NCBI GenBank assembly: GCA_930367215.1
Contig: OV884059.1
Location: 61,785,393 to 61,849,392 of the forward strand
Direction: 5' to 3'
Length of the DNA stretch: 64,000 nt
Source of the DNA: Pollenia angustigena
Taxonomy: Eukaryota > Arthropoda > Insecta > Diptera > Polleniidae
The notes under the pieces are model-generated. The model was not told the DNA's origin and searched no databases. It worked only from the letters and a program-made list of their open reading frames with translations. Below are positions 45,903 through 57,764 of this stretch, in pieces (the stretch's first letter is position 1; each line of letters begins with the position of its first letter). A program made the translations under genes and the position numbers.

Positions 45903-46076
45903 AATGCAATTCACCCCAATGTCAGGAGGATTTGACAGTGCCGTTGGGTGTACCGGCTGTTGCCCTTTTGCCAATACACACCAGTTCACCAGAACGTCGT
46001 ATGACACAAAAAGAAATTATAGCTGGCGAAGAGCGACCCCGTTACGTTCTGCAGGCCCAATACAAATCATCTCCAG
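45903..46076 (+). CDS. Host-gene exon B
   Basis: Acceptor TTAATTTCAG|AA and donor CCAG|GTACAT. Entered in phase 1 and left in phase 1. The 58 residues read CNSPQCQEDLTVPLGVP at the start, then AVALLPIHTSSPERRMTQKE and RPRYVLQAQYKSSP. Two more cysteines follow closely on the cysteine run of exon A. The frame is open only in this register and the flanking intron is clearly non-coding. No domain recognised. Confidence 0.8.
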
Positions 46077-46964
46077 GTACATTTTTGTTTGTTATTATCT
46101 AGTTTTAATTTCATTATTATTTCTTTTGCAACTACTGCCAACAGTAAACAAATTTATTTGTTCTTTGCACTTTATTTAATGGACTTAAAATTAAATTAAA
46201 TGCAATGCCATTCAATGAGTTCCGCCCATTAAATTATTCCTTTTCTATCATCATTGTAAATAAAAAACCCCCCTCATGACAGCAGAAACAATAACGCACG
46301 TGCGCCATATTAAAATTAAAAATACAACATATAAATTAAATAGTTATTGCATATTTATATTTTTGTGCATATAAATTGCTTTAAATCTGTTTTCACTTAC
46401 ACTCATACATACAAATATAAATATGTTCATTAAACCATATGCCAAACATCTTAAAAGTTGTTAGACACTCGCTTTTAAAGCTTTCAATTTTAAAAATAAT
46501 ATAAATCGAACGTCATTATGCATTTTGGATTCATTAGCATTGTTTTCCTTTATGCAACTTGAATAAATAATAAAAAAATTTATGCTTGCAGCAAAAGGTA
46601 TTTCACTTTAATAACTTGCATCCTTTGGATTCAAGTTTGTAATGAATCATCTTAACAATTTGGGAGAAAAATGTATAAATAACATGATATCTTCATGATA
46701 TCGATAGAAAGGATCAGATTGTATCTTAAAATTCGTTTTTCGAAGTATTCGAGAAATCATTTTTTTGGTCTCGAATAATCGACTTTTTGTTATATTTAAT
46801 AATTGAATTCATTCGATGAAATTTTTTAGTAACCACTTTCATTATTCACAACAAAATTTTAATTGTTGTGACCATACATAACATATTTATCACAGGACCA
46901 AGCTATTGAACTTGCAGAAGTATTCTACTACACTAACTTTTTTTCTAATTGCCAGCAGTATGAG
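46077..46964. other. Intron 2, first part
   Basis: AT-rich. A TGATATCTTCATGATATCGA palindrome near 46684, and ATTCGAGAAATC/TCGAATAATCGA tracts near 46750 that recall hAT subterminal sequence. No complete element seen. Intron 2 as a whole runs 46077-61324. Confidence 0.45.
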
Positions 46965-47176
46965 TTAAGCGACAGTTCTAACTTTGGCTTTGGTTTCTGG
47001 TGTACAACTTAACTCAGTGGAGTTGAAATTAAAACAACTGCTAGTGATAAGTTGTAAATTGTTGATGCTTTTGTAAATCGCATTAAAAAAAGCGTTGAAA
47101 CCCATAATACAAAACTGCAACATTTCAACTGAACCAGAGTTGAGTTTTAAACCGTAATAGAAGTTGAATCGCTTAA
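46965..47176. mobile_element. Possible TTAA-flanked MITE
   Basis: TTAAGCGACAGTTCTAAC at the left and GAATCGCTTAA at the right, about 212 bp. A TTAA target suggests a piggyBac- or Kolobok-type origin; the inverted match is short. Confidence 0.4.
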
Positions 47177-47849
47177 TAATAACTTAAAAAATTCAAACCC
47201 AAGATAAAAGGTCAAAAACAGTTAATAATAGTGACTTAAAAGAGTATTTTAACTACAGAGATACTTTTTCTAAAAGATCTTTCAAATTAGATCTGCTTTA
47301 CATGGCATTACTGACAATTAAACCAATCTCAACAATTAAAGCACAGCCGCGAATAACGTTTTAAAAGACACTTTTGGCAAAAACTGTTTTTTTTTGCAGA
47401 TAACCGTTAACATTACTCTCGTACACTGTTTAAACCTCAAATCACCCAAAATTATGCACCATAAAGCCTTTAAAAATAACATACAAAGAGTCAGCTAGTG
47501 GAAGAACGTTGTAAGTTACTTACAAATGATACAAAGTAAATGGTTTGAAACGTGAAATAACGTTTTAAAAGCCACCAGTCATGATGCTTTGCGTAGTGGA
47601 AGAACGTTTTAAATGATGAATGTAGATATGAAACGTTTTTCCACTAAAAAAAAATTGTAAACTGTAAATTTCCATGTAATTTAACAGCCAGGCCCACGAT
47701 GTCACACGTTAACGTTCGCATAGAAAATTACATTTAAAACAAAAACAATTTCTAAAATTTGTATTCGAGGCTGTTAGTGAACGTGTTTTGCAGTATTGTC
47801 CTCTATAAATACTTTGTTGAGAAATCGAATGCCCCCAACTCATTTGACT
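47177..47849. other. Unassigned intronic sequence
   Basis: Recurring AACGTTTTAAA and GTGGAAGAACGTT motifs between 47350 and 47640, but no clean repeat unit. Confidence 0.4.
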
Positions 47850-48234
47850 TCTACACCTTTTCCAATTGTAATTCAAAAAGCGTCAATTGTAATTCAGATT
47901 AGTTAGTTGTAATTCAGAAAGCGTAAATTGTAATTCAGATTAGTTAATTGTAATTTAGTAAGCGTCAATTGTAAATCAGAAAACCAAGAAATTTTATTAA
48001 TTTTATTTATTTTATTACAAAAAAAAAGCCAAATAGGTAGATATTCGCAAATAATTCTTAGTAAATATTTTTTATTATATTCTAAATTACAATTAACGCT
48101 TACTGAATTACAATTGATAATTTCTGATTTACAATTGACGCTTTCTGAATTCAAATTAAATAATCTAAATTACAATTTACGCTTTCTGAATTACAATTGA
48201 CGCTTTCTGAATTACAACTGGAAAAGGTGCAGAT
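47850..48234. mobile_element. Small foldback element with subterminal tandem repeats
   Basis: Ends TCTACACCTTTTCCAATTG and complement of TCTGCACCTTTTCCAGTTG. Next to each end GCGTCAATTGTAATTCAG-type units repeat (several copies left, several complementary copies right). 385 bp, no gene. Confidence 0.8.
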
Positions 48235-48480
48235 AATTGTTTTTTATTTATTTTCTCTATTTTAAACCTACTTCTTTTAAGCTAAAAAAAAAATGGTAGA
48301 ATTAAACATGTGTATTTTTTGAGGATTTTAAGGGTTATCTAAGTGGGAAAATGTTTGCATTTGTAGCAGCTCTGATAAAAAACACGATGAGTAAATTTAA
48401 AAACCTGAAAACTTCGTAATTCAGGCAAACCAGTGCCCACCCACCGGACCGATATTTTTTAGTGTAACACACATCAGAAC

Positions 48481-49713
48481 CAGTGATGCCAACTTAGTGC
48501 TTTTGGCACTATTTATGGTGCTTTTTGATGGCTCAAAACGCCAAAATTTTATCCATAGTGCCAAACTAAGAAAAAGCACTAACTTGGTGCTTTTCAATTT
48601 TTCGTTAGTGCCTTTAGTGCTTTTTACAATATTTATTTTTTTTCTACCATTTTTTAAAATATCGATTATATAGAGGATGATTTAGATGACATTTGCTATT
48701 TGGGGTACAATTTTGAGAAGGCCTGTAAAGATTTTAAGAATTCAAAGGATGAAAGAAAGTTGCATTGGTTTTACTAAAAACTTTATTTACGAGGTTAGAG
48801 CTAGGCTTCCTATTAATTTGGAAATTTTACAAAACGTTGCACTTTTTATCGCTGACAACATATTTAGTAATCGTAATAAAAACAATGTATTTGTTTTCGG
48901 TAAACATTTTTTTTAAGATGTAGACACTGTTTCAAAAATTGAAAATGGCTTGAAAAATATTGGCAATTGTGAATTGAAAAATGAACAACGATTTTTAGTC
49001 ATGTAGAAAAACGTTTTGAAGAGTTAAAAATCATGCAGTCGGAAACCGTATAAAAGAATGCAGACTTTAAAAACAAAAAAACAGCTGACAGAACCTGCCA
49101 TTTAAATGCGCTTTAGTTTTCAAACGCACGACCCTAGTCTCCTCGTAACCGCGTGTCGTGCACTTCTACCTCTAGTGCTATTGCAAAAAGGTTAGGTTAA
49201 TATAATTTGATAATATCATACGCCAATTGTTTTTTTAAACTTTGCACGATTTTAATTTTGATTTATTTCAACGCTAAGCTATAAAGTTTTTTTTTAAAAT
49301 ATGGATTGTCATTAAGTTTTATAAACAATGGTCGGTCATTGCAAATTTTTGGTAATTGCAACAGGCCAGATTTTTTCAAGCTACGAAAATCGAGCCTCAG
49401 ATGATGATGATTCAAATGATTTGGATGATATTATTTTTATTGAAGATAATAATAATACATTTAAAAATGTTTATATACAAATGTTAATATATTTATTATT
49501 TAATTTTAAATGAAAATGGTCACCCATCAACGCTGTCGCCTTTTTTTAAATTTTGGAGGCATATAATATTCGGCATGCAACTTGTTTTGTGTTTAATTAT
49601 ATTGTAAAAATGGCTTAGTGCTTTTTTACGCTTTTTTTCGCTCAAAATAGTGCTTTTTAGTGCTTTTTTTAAATTTTAAAGTGCTTTTTGCTCTCAAAAA
49701 GTTGGCATCACTG
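48481..49713 (+). mobile_element. hAT element with transposase remnants, perfect 8-bp duplication
   Basis: Ends CAGTGATGCCAACTT and AAGTTGGCATCACTG, flanked by ATCAGAAC on both sides (48473-48480, 49714-49721). TAGTGCTTTT-type subterminal repeats occur at both ends. Inside, 48686-48916 encodes KESCIGFTKNFIYEVRARLP and LEILQNVALF, resembling the C-terminal region of hAT transposases (my reading). 49328-49513 encodes an acidic tail (DDDDSNDLDDIIF). It is internally deleted. Confidence 0.85.
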
Positions 49714-49721
49714 ATCAGAAC

Positions 49722-50110
49722 AATCGCATAATGCCCTCTCCACTATTGTGGTGTAGGTATAAAAACAAATATTTTTTTGTTTTATTAAACAGATCTCTAT
49801 TTAAATCTAACTTACATTTTATGTAGTAATATTCCTAACATGTATTATACGTTTTAGTTCTGAAGTAAATATGTACCTACAAATTGTTTGTTTGGTTTTA
49901 ATTTTTATTAAATACCAGTGAAATGAGCATAGGAATAGCTTATCCGATTTTTTTCAGAAGTCGGTTTTTTGAAGTATTCGAAAACCGGTTTTTTGGAATA
50001 TACGAATATTTGACAACTCTACTTAAATTCACATATACATATATTTGTTTATATATATTTAGCTGGTGAGGCCTAACTCCATTTGTGAAAATAAAAATTT
50101 TTATTTCATT
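49722..50110. other. Repeat fragments
   Basis: CCTCTCCACTATTGTGGTGT before TATAAAA is a Helentron-like terminal hairpin, continuous with 48421-48480 across the hAT. CAGTGAAATGAGCATAGGAA (about 49918-49937) matches the 3' half of the motif at 1573-1622. TTGACAACTCTA near 50021 is a lone hAT-type end. Confidence 0.5.
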
Positions 50111-50155
50111 TTTCCCGACGTTTCGTGAATTTTATGTTCACTTCTTCAGGGGATT
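50111..50155 (-). ncRNA. Hammerhead ribozyme motif (type I, minimal stem III)
   Basis: Minus strand: CCC (50152-50150), CTGAAGA (50149-50143, fits CUGANGA), A, stem II GTGAA (50141-50137), loop CATAAAA, TTCAC (50129-50125), GAAA (50124-50121), CG, then TC completing the GUC cleavage site at 50117, followed by GGG (50116-50114) that pairs with CCC. All conserved core positions are present. Stem III is just ACGU, which pairs only in a dimer. Family knowledge: minimal hammerheads of this kind are known from terminal repeats of Penelope-like elements. No PLE protein is visible nearby. Confidence 0.75.
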
Positions 50156-50965
50156 CGTCTATTAATATAAAATAAACCCATCAACATTTAATAATACAAT
50201 AAATATGAATGTAATTTTTTACACTAAAGCGCTTTTTTTACAAGTTTACAAATTCTGGCAGCTCGTTAACAAGAGTTTAGTAAATCGTTAGGCGGAGTTT
50301 GGTAAGTGTATTTGAAATAGACTTGTGCTAACTTCATGGCAATTTTTCGTTATGAATATGACCGATAGTTTGCAATATTCGTAACAAGGAAATTACAAAA
50401 GTTTTAATAACACAGGTCTGCGAAATGAGTTTTTTGTTCTTATAAACAATTATTATTTGTGGTTATTGTCGTAAAAGTAACGGGAAACAGTATTGATATA
50501 TACTTCACATTTAACAGATAACGGTACATTTGTGTTTTTCGATGTATACTTCTCTTTGAAACTTTATCCAGAGTCTTAAGGGATTTTTACAATTCATTTT
50601 AAATTTTCATGTTAATTTTTAAAATATACATAAAAATTTGGACAATTTCTTAATATTTGTAATAAGTGAAAAACGTTAAAAATTTTATTTTCAAGATCTT
50701 GGATTAATAATTAATTAAGTACCATTCCAAACAAGTTATAATGCATTTAAGTTGAACCAGCCTTTGGCTCTGGATGACTACTGAAAGAAAAGTATTATGG
50801 CCTGTTCATCAATTTCGAAAGAACACTTCGTTTGCGCTGGAAAATGGATTGCATGTAGTTAACTTCAGTGTTATTTAAATTGAAACATTAAATCACATAA
50901 CATCTCGTGTAACGGGAATTAAAAAAATAGAAAATAAAATTACAACTTTACTCAATCAAAAAGAA
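50156..50965. other. Unassigned intronic sequence
   Basis: AT-rich, possibly the rest of the hammerhead-bearing element. No ORF or ends supported. Confidence 0.4.
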
Positions 50966-51134
50966 CACTGAAAAAAATTACTATAATAAATAACCATATT
51001 ATGGTTGATACGAGTATTGTTTAAATTTGGTTGATTTTAACGGAATTGTGGTTGACTTTGACCAAATTGTTTTTAATTTTGACCTATTATACATATAGTA
51101 TTGATAAAGTCTAACCAAAGTATTTTTTTCTGTG
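50966..51134. mobile_element. 169-bp MITE with CACWGAAAAAAAT ends
   Basis: Starts CACTGAAAAAAATTAC and ends complementary to CACAGAAAAAAATAC. The internal sequence has repeated GGTTGAYTTT units. Same end type as 19462-20313. Confidence 0.65.
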
Positions 51135-51454
51135 TGTATTTGTATACATACATATGTACATACTTATGATTGCATGTTTTTTTTCAAGAACCATCAAGAA
51201 ATAAATAAAAAGCAAAAAGGAAAATTAAATTTAACTTAATCATTACATGTTACACCCACATAAATTTGTTAAGGGGTTTAATTTTTCAAAATTCTTCTAT
51301 TCCCGGAAGACCAACTTGCATTTTTGAACAATAGTTGAAAAAAACTCTAAACGAAATAAAAATACTAATTCGGAGAAATCATGTACTACATTCCATCAAG
51401 GACTAATTATTTTTTTTTAATATTCGTGGTTTTGTTTTGTTTTCACAATTTACC

Positions 51455-51721
51455 TACGGTCACACTAGACAGTCACACAGTATTTTACTAAAAAACGTGA
51501 CTAATTGGCAAAATAAACTATGTAAAATTTTCTTGAATTACATTTTTTTTGTCATGATACCACATCTTATAAAAAATTAGATCAAATCATTATTTTTACT
51601 ATGTATAGTTTTACTTGTATAGTTATATTTTGTGTTACTAAGACCATGTTAAATCACACTTTCTATTAACAAAAGTAGTGGATACGGTTATTTAATAAAA
51701 TATTTAACAAGTGTGACCATA
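51455..51721. mobile_element. MITE with GGTCACACTWG ends
   Basis: TACGGTCACACTAG at the left and CAAGTGTGACCATA at the right, with TA on both flanks as in Tc1/mariner-type elements. 267 bp without a gene. The end sequence equals the fly core-promoter Motif 1 (YGGTCACACTR). Confidence 0.65.
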
Positions 51722-52529
51722 GCTTTAGAGTTCTATGTGATTTCCTTTTAATAAAAATATTTGTCTAAAAAATTATAATGCCCAAATGCATGTTCCTGCA
51801 TTATATAATTTGTTATTGTTAACTTAGAACCCTAGTCCTTATACCCGGATACAGGTATGGCCAGTATTGATGTCCTAGTAATGTAGCTTCTAAACCGCTT
51901 TAGAATTTGTAGAAACTTTGTGGACCTAGGAAGAAAGTGCAAATCTGCGGCGATTGATAGCATTGAGTAGCTATGAGCCTCCAAAGTCGATATCCCCCAA
52001 GAACGTATATCCAAGTACAGGTGTACTTGGTGTAATTTTAAAGCAAATTTCTGAATTGACTACATAATCAAAAAATGTTTTTGTGTTGGTAATGCAAATT
52101 TATGTTTTTATTTGTTTATAATAATAGTACAGTACTTTTCGTTTATAGTCACTACCGTTTATAGTCATATTAGCGATATAGTCCATTTTATGTGTTTATT
52201 TTGCAGCTATAAGTTAATTTAAGACAAAGTATTAACGTTATAGTCCATTTACCGATAGAAGCACATTTGCCGTATATGCCATCTATCAGCTGTCGTCAAA
52301 GGGAAAAGTAAAGCCAATTACACTAGCCAACAAGGTTTTGCACTGGAGCAACCAAATATCTTTCCTTCCTTTTTCTCTATCACGTCAGGTTTTCGAGATA
52401 CAAAAAAATTTTTTTATTTGTTTCTTTCATAAAAAATCACTAGTTTATTTAAAAATCGATGAATTTTCAAAGGTGAATGGCGTTATTTGAACATCGTTTG
52501 TATTTTGTTGGTTCGGTTTCACGTATTAG
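51722..52529. other. Unassigned intronic sequence
   Basis: Near 52135-52260, CGTTTATAGTCA and TATAGTCCATTT units recur, reminiscent of pogo/Tigger-type ends, but I find no matching second end. Confidence 0.35.
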
Positions 52530-55460
52530 AGTCTAGCAATAGTCTCCCAGCATGCTTTTGTCTCAAAATCCTTTATAAATTCTTTCGATTTTAATTAAAT
52601 CTTGGTGAGCACGCTCCTCTTCTTATTTTAATACGATATTTAATATTCTGCCAGAGCCGGCAGTAAAATGTTCACCTTCTCGGTTTCTTTTCACATTTGT
52701 AGGTGCATAGCGCTTTTCTAATCGGAAAAGCCCTGCATACCTCTTTTTCTAAAGCGAGTGTGGCTGCTATCATTTAAAATATTTGGAGCTAATGGATTTG
52801 GGTATACTTCAAGCCTTCTTACAAATTTTACTAAATATTTCGTAATCATTTTCAGTTTTTAACATACAAAGGGGCGCTTTTGAATTTTTTCGATATTAGA
52901 GGCGGAGGCAGTGCCCTATAACTGAATACCGTAGCATCAGATTGGCCTTAAGATAGAGTTGTATAGTAGAAGCTTGCAATCAAGACTAAGAGCAGAATTT
53001 CTTCCAATAAGCCAATTAATTGATTTGCTTTTAGTTTTATTTGCGTTAATTTAGCTTTTAATGCTATTTCCACATTAAACGCCGATCTAGATGTATATCG
53101 AGATACATATTTTACTTGTGAATGTTGAGGTATTATTTGATAATCGATCTTAATAGGGAGGCATCATTCCCGATGCAAAGTGGTTGTATGTACCAGTTTT
53201 TGCTAATTGACATTTGTCATACATTGCTTTAACCACATTTACAGTTGAAATATTTTATCCTGTAAGTAACGGAATGCGTCATTACAGTTTTCGTGTACGC
53301 TTAGAAAAGATGTATCATTAGCAAATATTGAAGTTTCGCCTTCTTTAATAAAAAAAAATTACGACTGGCAAAGTAGCTTTCTAACAGCTTGTGAGTGTTA
53401 ACTGGTAAGTTAAGCTTCAATTTATGTAATAAGCCTTCTTACCAGACTTTGTCAAAAGTTTGTGAATCATCGATGAAGAGAGCGGAAGAATATTTTCTTT
53501 CTTTAAAGGCTTTTCCTATGAGCTTGTTCAATTGTGCTGTGTTCTCTTATAAAGCGGAATTGGTGGTAAATTTTGACACCAACAGCTTCTCAAACAGCTT
53601 TATGGCTCAACTTTTGTATGATCTTTTCCTGGCATAGGTAACATGTTAACTGAGGAAACCTTCCATTCTTGACGAAAGTATGCAAGGCATTCAAAAGCAT
53701 TAAAAATAAAAAGAATAATTTTCTTTGCTAAGCGGGGTAGCTCCAATAGCGTTTTGTTACTGATCTTACTCTACCGGGTGTCTTCTTGGTGTTTAACTTA
53801 CAAATAGCCTTTTCGGGTAATACCGGGTGCCTGTTGGGTGTTTAAGTTACAAATAGCCTTTTCGCTTTCCTTAACTTAAAACTAAGAGGAATAGCTGCTC
53901 TAGCATTAACAGGCGGTAACTCGACTGCTATATCTTGATATATATTTGGGGTAAAAGCGTTTCTCAAACGATTAACAAACAGATTTCCTTTTTCAATATC
54001 ATTTATTGCCAAACTTCCATTCAAGTTTCTTAATGGTGGCTTAGGGATTACTATTGAGACTTCCAGCTGCACACCGTAATAACAAATCTGATTGATGGCT
54101 TGCATCAAGTTATTTAAGCCATTTACGAGATTGCAGTAACTTACATTGAGGAGACCTGTGCAATTGCCACTTTCTTCGAACTCTTCTTTTTTTCAGTCGA
54201 GCGTCATCTGTAGAATATATTTTGTTATTTTTTGTTTTGCTGGAATTTGGAAAAGTTCAGATAAATGTAAAAATTTCCAATAGAGTTTTCCACATTCTCC
54301 GGTGTACAAAGCGGGATATTTTCTGTGCAATAGGCATTGAGATATTTTTTTATATTTGAACCAATTAGTTCGAGTGGCTGACGTCGCTAAGTAACCAGAC
54401 GGAGCTACAATTTATATTTCGGTTCATTATAGTAACAACTGTAGGTGTGTGTCAAACGTATCTATGAGGACGAAATTTATGTCATCTAGAATTTGTTGCT
54501 GATCAGTAGGCCAATTTGTTGGTTGTCCGCTCGCGACAACATTTAAATCCATGTAAGAGATTAAATTAAACAAAACACCAGATGGGTTGCTAAGCGTTAT
54601 AATCGTCAACGGCCAGGAGACAAAGTTCTCATGATTTATAATATTGGCTTTCTGATATTAAAAATCTAGGCGGAGAGTATGAAGATGAAGTTACTTTGTT
54701 TTGATTTAGCTCTTGAATGCAAATGTTCGTTGCTTGCATATAACAATGATCACACATTATGTCCACAAGGTCTATCTCGAGGGTCCTTGATATCATATAA
54801 TATATAACCATTGATTTAAAACATATTTCTTGGGGTCAAATGTATTTCAGAAACCATCATGACATCAATTTTTTTATTTTTAAGAAAGTAATTCCGTTCA
54901 TTTTTATGCTGGATGCCGTTTGTACTTAAAATGCAGTTCATGGCATTTTAAGTGCAGTTTGCAATAACATCGATTGCATTCTCAACATTTCCTGCATCAT
55001 GTTGCTCATTGTATTTATAAAATTGTTTACTGCTTGCTCTTATGTTTTCATAGTTTCTAGTCGTCGTAGATTAGAAACGGAGAACCCATCTTTCTCTCAA
55101 CAAAAAATATTAGTGTATCAAATATGAAAAATTACGAATTTAGCACGTCATACGGAAATCGTATTAATAAGGAAGTCATAAGTATCTTTTCGATTTGTTA
55201 CCTGCATTTGAGGAAATTAGGTTTAGGTCCAACCGGACGCTTGACGATAGTTACCTGCATTTGAGAAAATTAGGTTTAGGTCCAACCGGACGCTTGACGA
55301 TAGAATATACAGGGCATCCTCTATAGGTGGCAGTGTGATTACCGCCACAATTTCTAATTTTTTTTACATTGGGGTCGTTTTTAGACTTATCGCAAGGAAC
55401 TGTACCATGTACTGCTCCATATACGAAGCAAACAGGAGGTAAATATAAGCTGTTCCCCCT
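52530..55460 (-). mobile_element. Second, decayed copy of the Jockey-type LINE
   Basis: Minus strand. 55450-55150 matches the zinc-knuckle end of ORF1 of the copy at 9086; 54811-54629 and 54609-54427 match its endonuclease (IQELNQNKVTSSSYSPPRF; MDLNVVASGQPTNWPTDQQ). 54108-53842 matches its RT entry (PLRNLNGSLAINDIEKGNLF). Unlike the first copy it still has the RT palm and thumb region leftward to about 52550. Stops and frameshifts are everywhere. Tandem duplications sit at 53776-53870 and 55199-55302. Confidence 0.8.
55199..55302. repeat. 52-bp tandem duplication inside the LINE copy
   Basis: TTACCTGCATTTGAGRAAAT followed by TAGGTTTAGGTCCAACCGGA occurs twice in a row with one or two differences. 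Confidence 0.8.
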
Positions 55461-56569
55461 GTGGTAAGCAAGATTGTAATTATTTATTGGTCTTTAACAT
55501 AAAAAGTCTACAAAAAATTTAAAAAAATCCAAAAATTCCGTACATAGTACAGTTCGCAACTTTCAAAGATAATTTCATTAAAATTGGTATGTACAAAGAT
55601 ATTTATTGACCTTTTTTATTTGAAATACAAATACGTACTTTGTTTGTACTTGTATTTTATATACTTTTTCAAAATGTATTTTGTATTTTATATACCTGGG
55701 GAAAAACTACGGCATTCGATTTCGAACGTAATTACAATACAATTTAAATGGGAATTGCGATCGATAACGAATGCCGCAATTGGGCCGCTTTTGCAAATAA
55801 TTTTCATCTCGAAATACATTTATATATAACTTGCATTTAACCCGCTACAACGAAAATTCAAAAAGTACCATTCAAAGAATAAACAAAGTACCAAAAAGTT
55901 CAATCTTACAGTTTCTCATCCGCCCAGGACATTGCGTCTGGAATTTTATGTTCCTAGGTCCAATACTTACGGCAATTAAAAAAGTACCAGTTAAAGAACA
56001 AAAAAGTACCAAATAGTTCCGCAATGGATTCTTATCCACTCAGGACATTGCATGTTGAATCTTATGTTTTAAGGTCCAATATTAATGATAATTAAAAAAA
56101 TACCAGTTGTAGAACCAAAAAGCTAAAAAAATATCAAATTTCCCGTATTTCCTTTTTGGGGTACTTTATTCCCCTATTAAATGTTCGAATTTCAAAAAGT
56201 ACCAAATTCGTATTCGTATAAGTTTCGAATGTGGTATTAACTTTATTTCTATGTTTATTGGCTCAAAAGATAAATGGGGTGCCAAAAAAGTACCAAAATT
56301 AAGGTTTTACCCGTTTACTCCCTAATAGGGCCGACTTTCAAAAAAGTACCAGACACCTGTCTGCTTATTTTTCTAAAGAACAACGATAAGTATTAAATTT
56401 TTTTGTTTCTCTTTTAGTTTTGAAGATATAAGGTTACTGAATTTTTCTGTTTTTACCCCTTAAACATTCGAATTTCCAAAAATCCCGTTTTAGTGGATCG
56501 ATTTGGGGAGTGACTAGTCTCTGGTCCAAATTTCAAGTTTTTAGTTTCAGGCGTTTGGGCTGTGCAATG
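55461..56569. other. Unassigned intronic sequence
   Basis: AAAAAGTACCA-type phrases recur many times between 55850 and 56350, with CCGCCCAGGACATTGCRT-like blocks about 120 bp apart (55919, 56035). It looks like an old, diverged tandem repeat. No gene. Confidence 0.4.
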
Positions 56570-57735
56570 ATGAATCAGTTAAAGTGCTATAGTCGGCTGT
56601 GCCGAATATTTGATACCATTCACCGACAGTAAGAATATTTCAGGAGTGGGCCGATCTATATAACCTATGGTAATTTATGAACCGATCTTCATATAGAAAG
56701 AATTTGGCACCAATATTGTGCTTTTCTTTTGAGTCGTTTAAAAGTCGATGTCTAAATCGACTTAAAATTACTAAAGGACCCAGAATATATACACTTTATG
56801 GGGTCTTATGGCGATTTCTTTTCTGAGAAAAATATGTTATAGTATATACATGTAACATTTTCTAATGTTACCTTTAATCGCTCGAAGTGTTACATGTTGT
56901 GCAATTTCAATAGAACACAATTACTGCTTTTATTTACAACTAGCTGGCCGCCCCGGCTTCGCTCGGTAGCTGATTACTAATGATCGATGGAACCGTTTTC
57001 TGATTTTAGGTAAATCGAAAATGTGGGTGTAAAGGTGGGCGTGGCAATATTTTCTTTCCGTAAAAACATAAGTTGGACCATGGCGATTATTTTAAAGAAA
57101 AAATCGTCCAAATCGGTCAAGCCGTTCTCAAGTTATGCGATCAGCAACAGACAACATTTCATTTTTATTATATAGACTATTATACTTTCATCATTAATGT
57201 ACTTAATAAGTGATTTTTAAAGCTATTTAAGCCATTTCTGCACGCTATTACGGGTTGGAAATAAATATTAACATAGCTAATGGCTTATAAAAATTAAAAT
57301 GATTATAATATAAATAGACTTTTTGATTTTATTTTGTAAATATTTTTATATTTTATTTTAAAACAAATTATTTAACAAAATTAAGAGCGGTATGAATTAT
57401 GACAAACAAAATAAAACATTTGTTGTTCAAACAAAGTAGAAAGTACCAAAGTTGTAGAACAGGGCAGTATGAACACTTTAAGTTAAAGTGAGGGTAAAAT
57501 ATGCATCATGTTTTGCATGTTTTTCATCAACATATTCACAAAAGAACTTGAAAATTTTTCCCACAGTTGTATTTTTTATACAAACGAACACAAAAATGTA
57601 GAACATGTAATATTAATGCAACATTTTTCTCAGAAAAGAAATCGCCATTAGATGAACATAAAAAAAGTTTCACACGGAACGACAAACTTTATATTTCTAT
57701 ACTTTCTTTGTAACTAGTTGTGGGGCAGGGTATAA
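56570..57735 (+). mobile_element. DINE-1/mini-me-like repeat, copy C (interrupted)
   Basis: Starts CAGTTAAAGTGCTATAGTCG with GGCTGTGCCGAAT, has AAATCGACTTAAAATTACT and CAGAATATATACACTTTATG, and after the insertion resumes AAAGTTTCACACGGAACGAC and ends TTGTGGGGCAGGGTATAATA. Split by the element at 56809-57647. Confidence 0.7.
56809..57647. mobile_element. Inverted-repeat element with TGGCGATTTCTTTTCTGAG ends and TTA duplication
   Basis: TGGCGATTTCTTTTCTGAGA at the left and its complement at the right, flanked by TTA (56806-56808, 57648-57650). About 839 bp. An unrelated repeat beginning CTAGCTGGCCGCCCCGGCTT sits inside at 56941-57178 and ends ATTTTTATTATATAGAC. No ORF. Confidence 0.7.
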
Positions 57736-57764
57736 TAACTTGGGTTATCAAAACACAACCGCTC

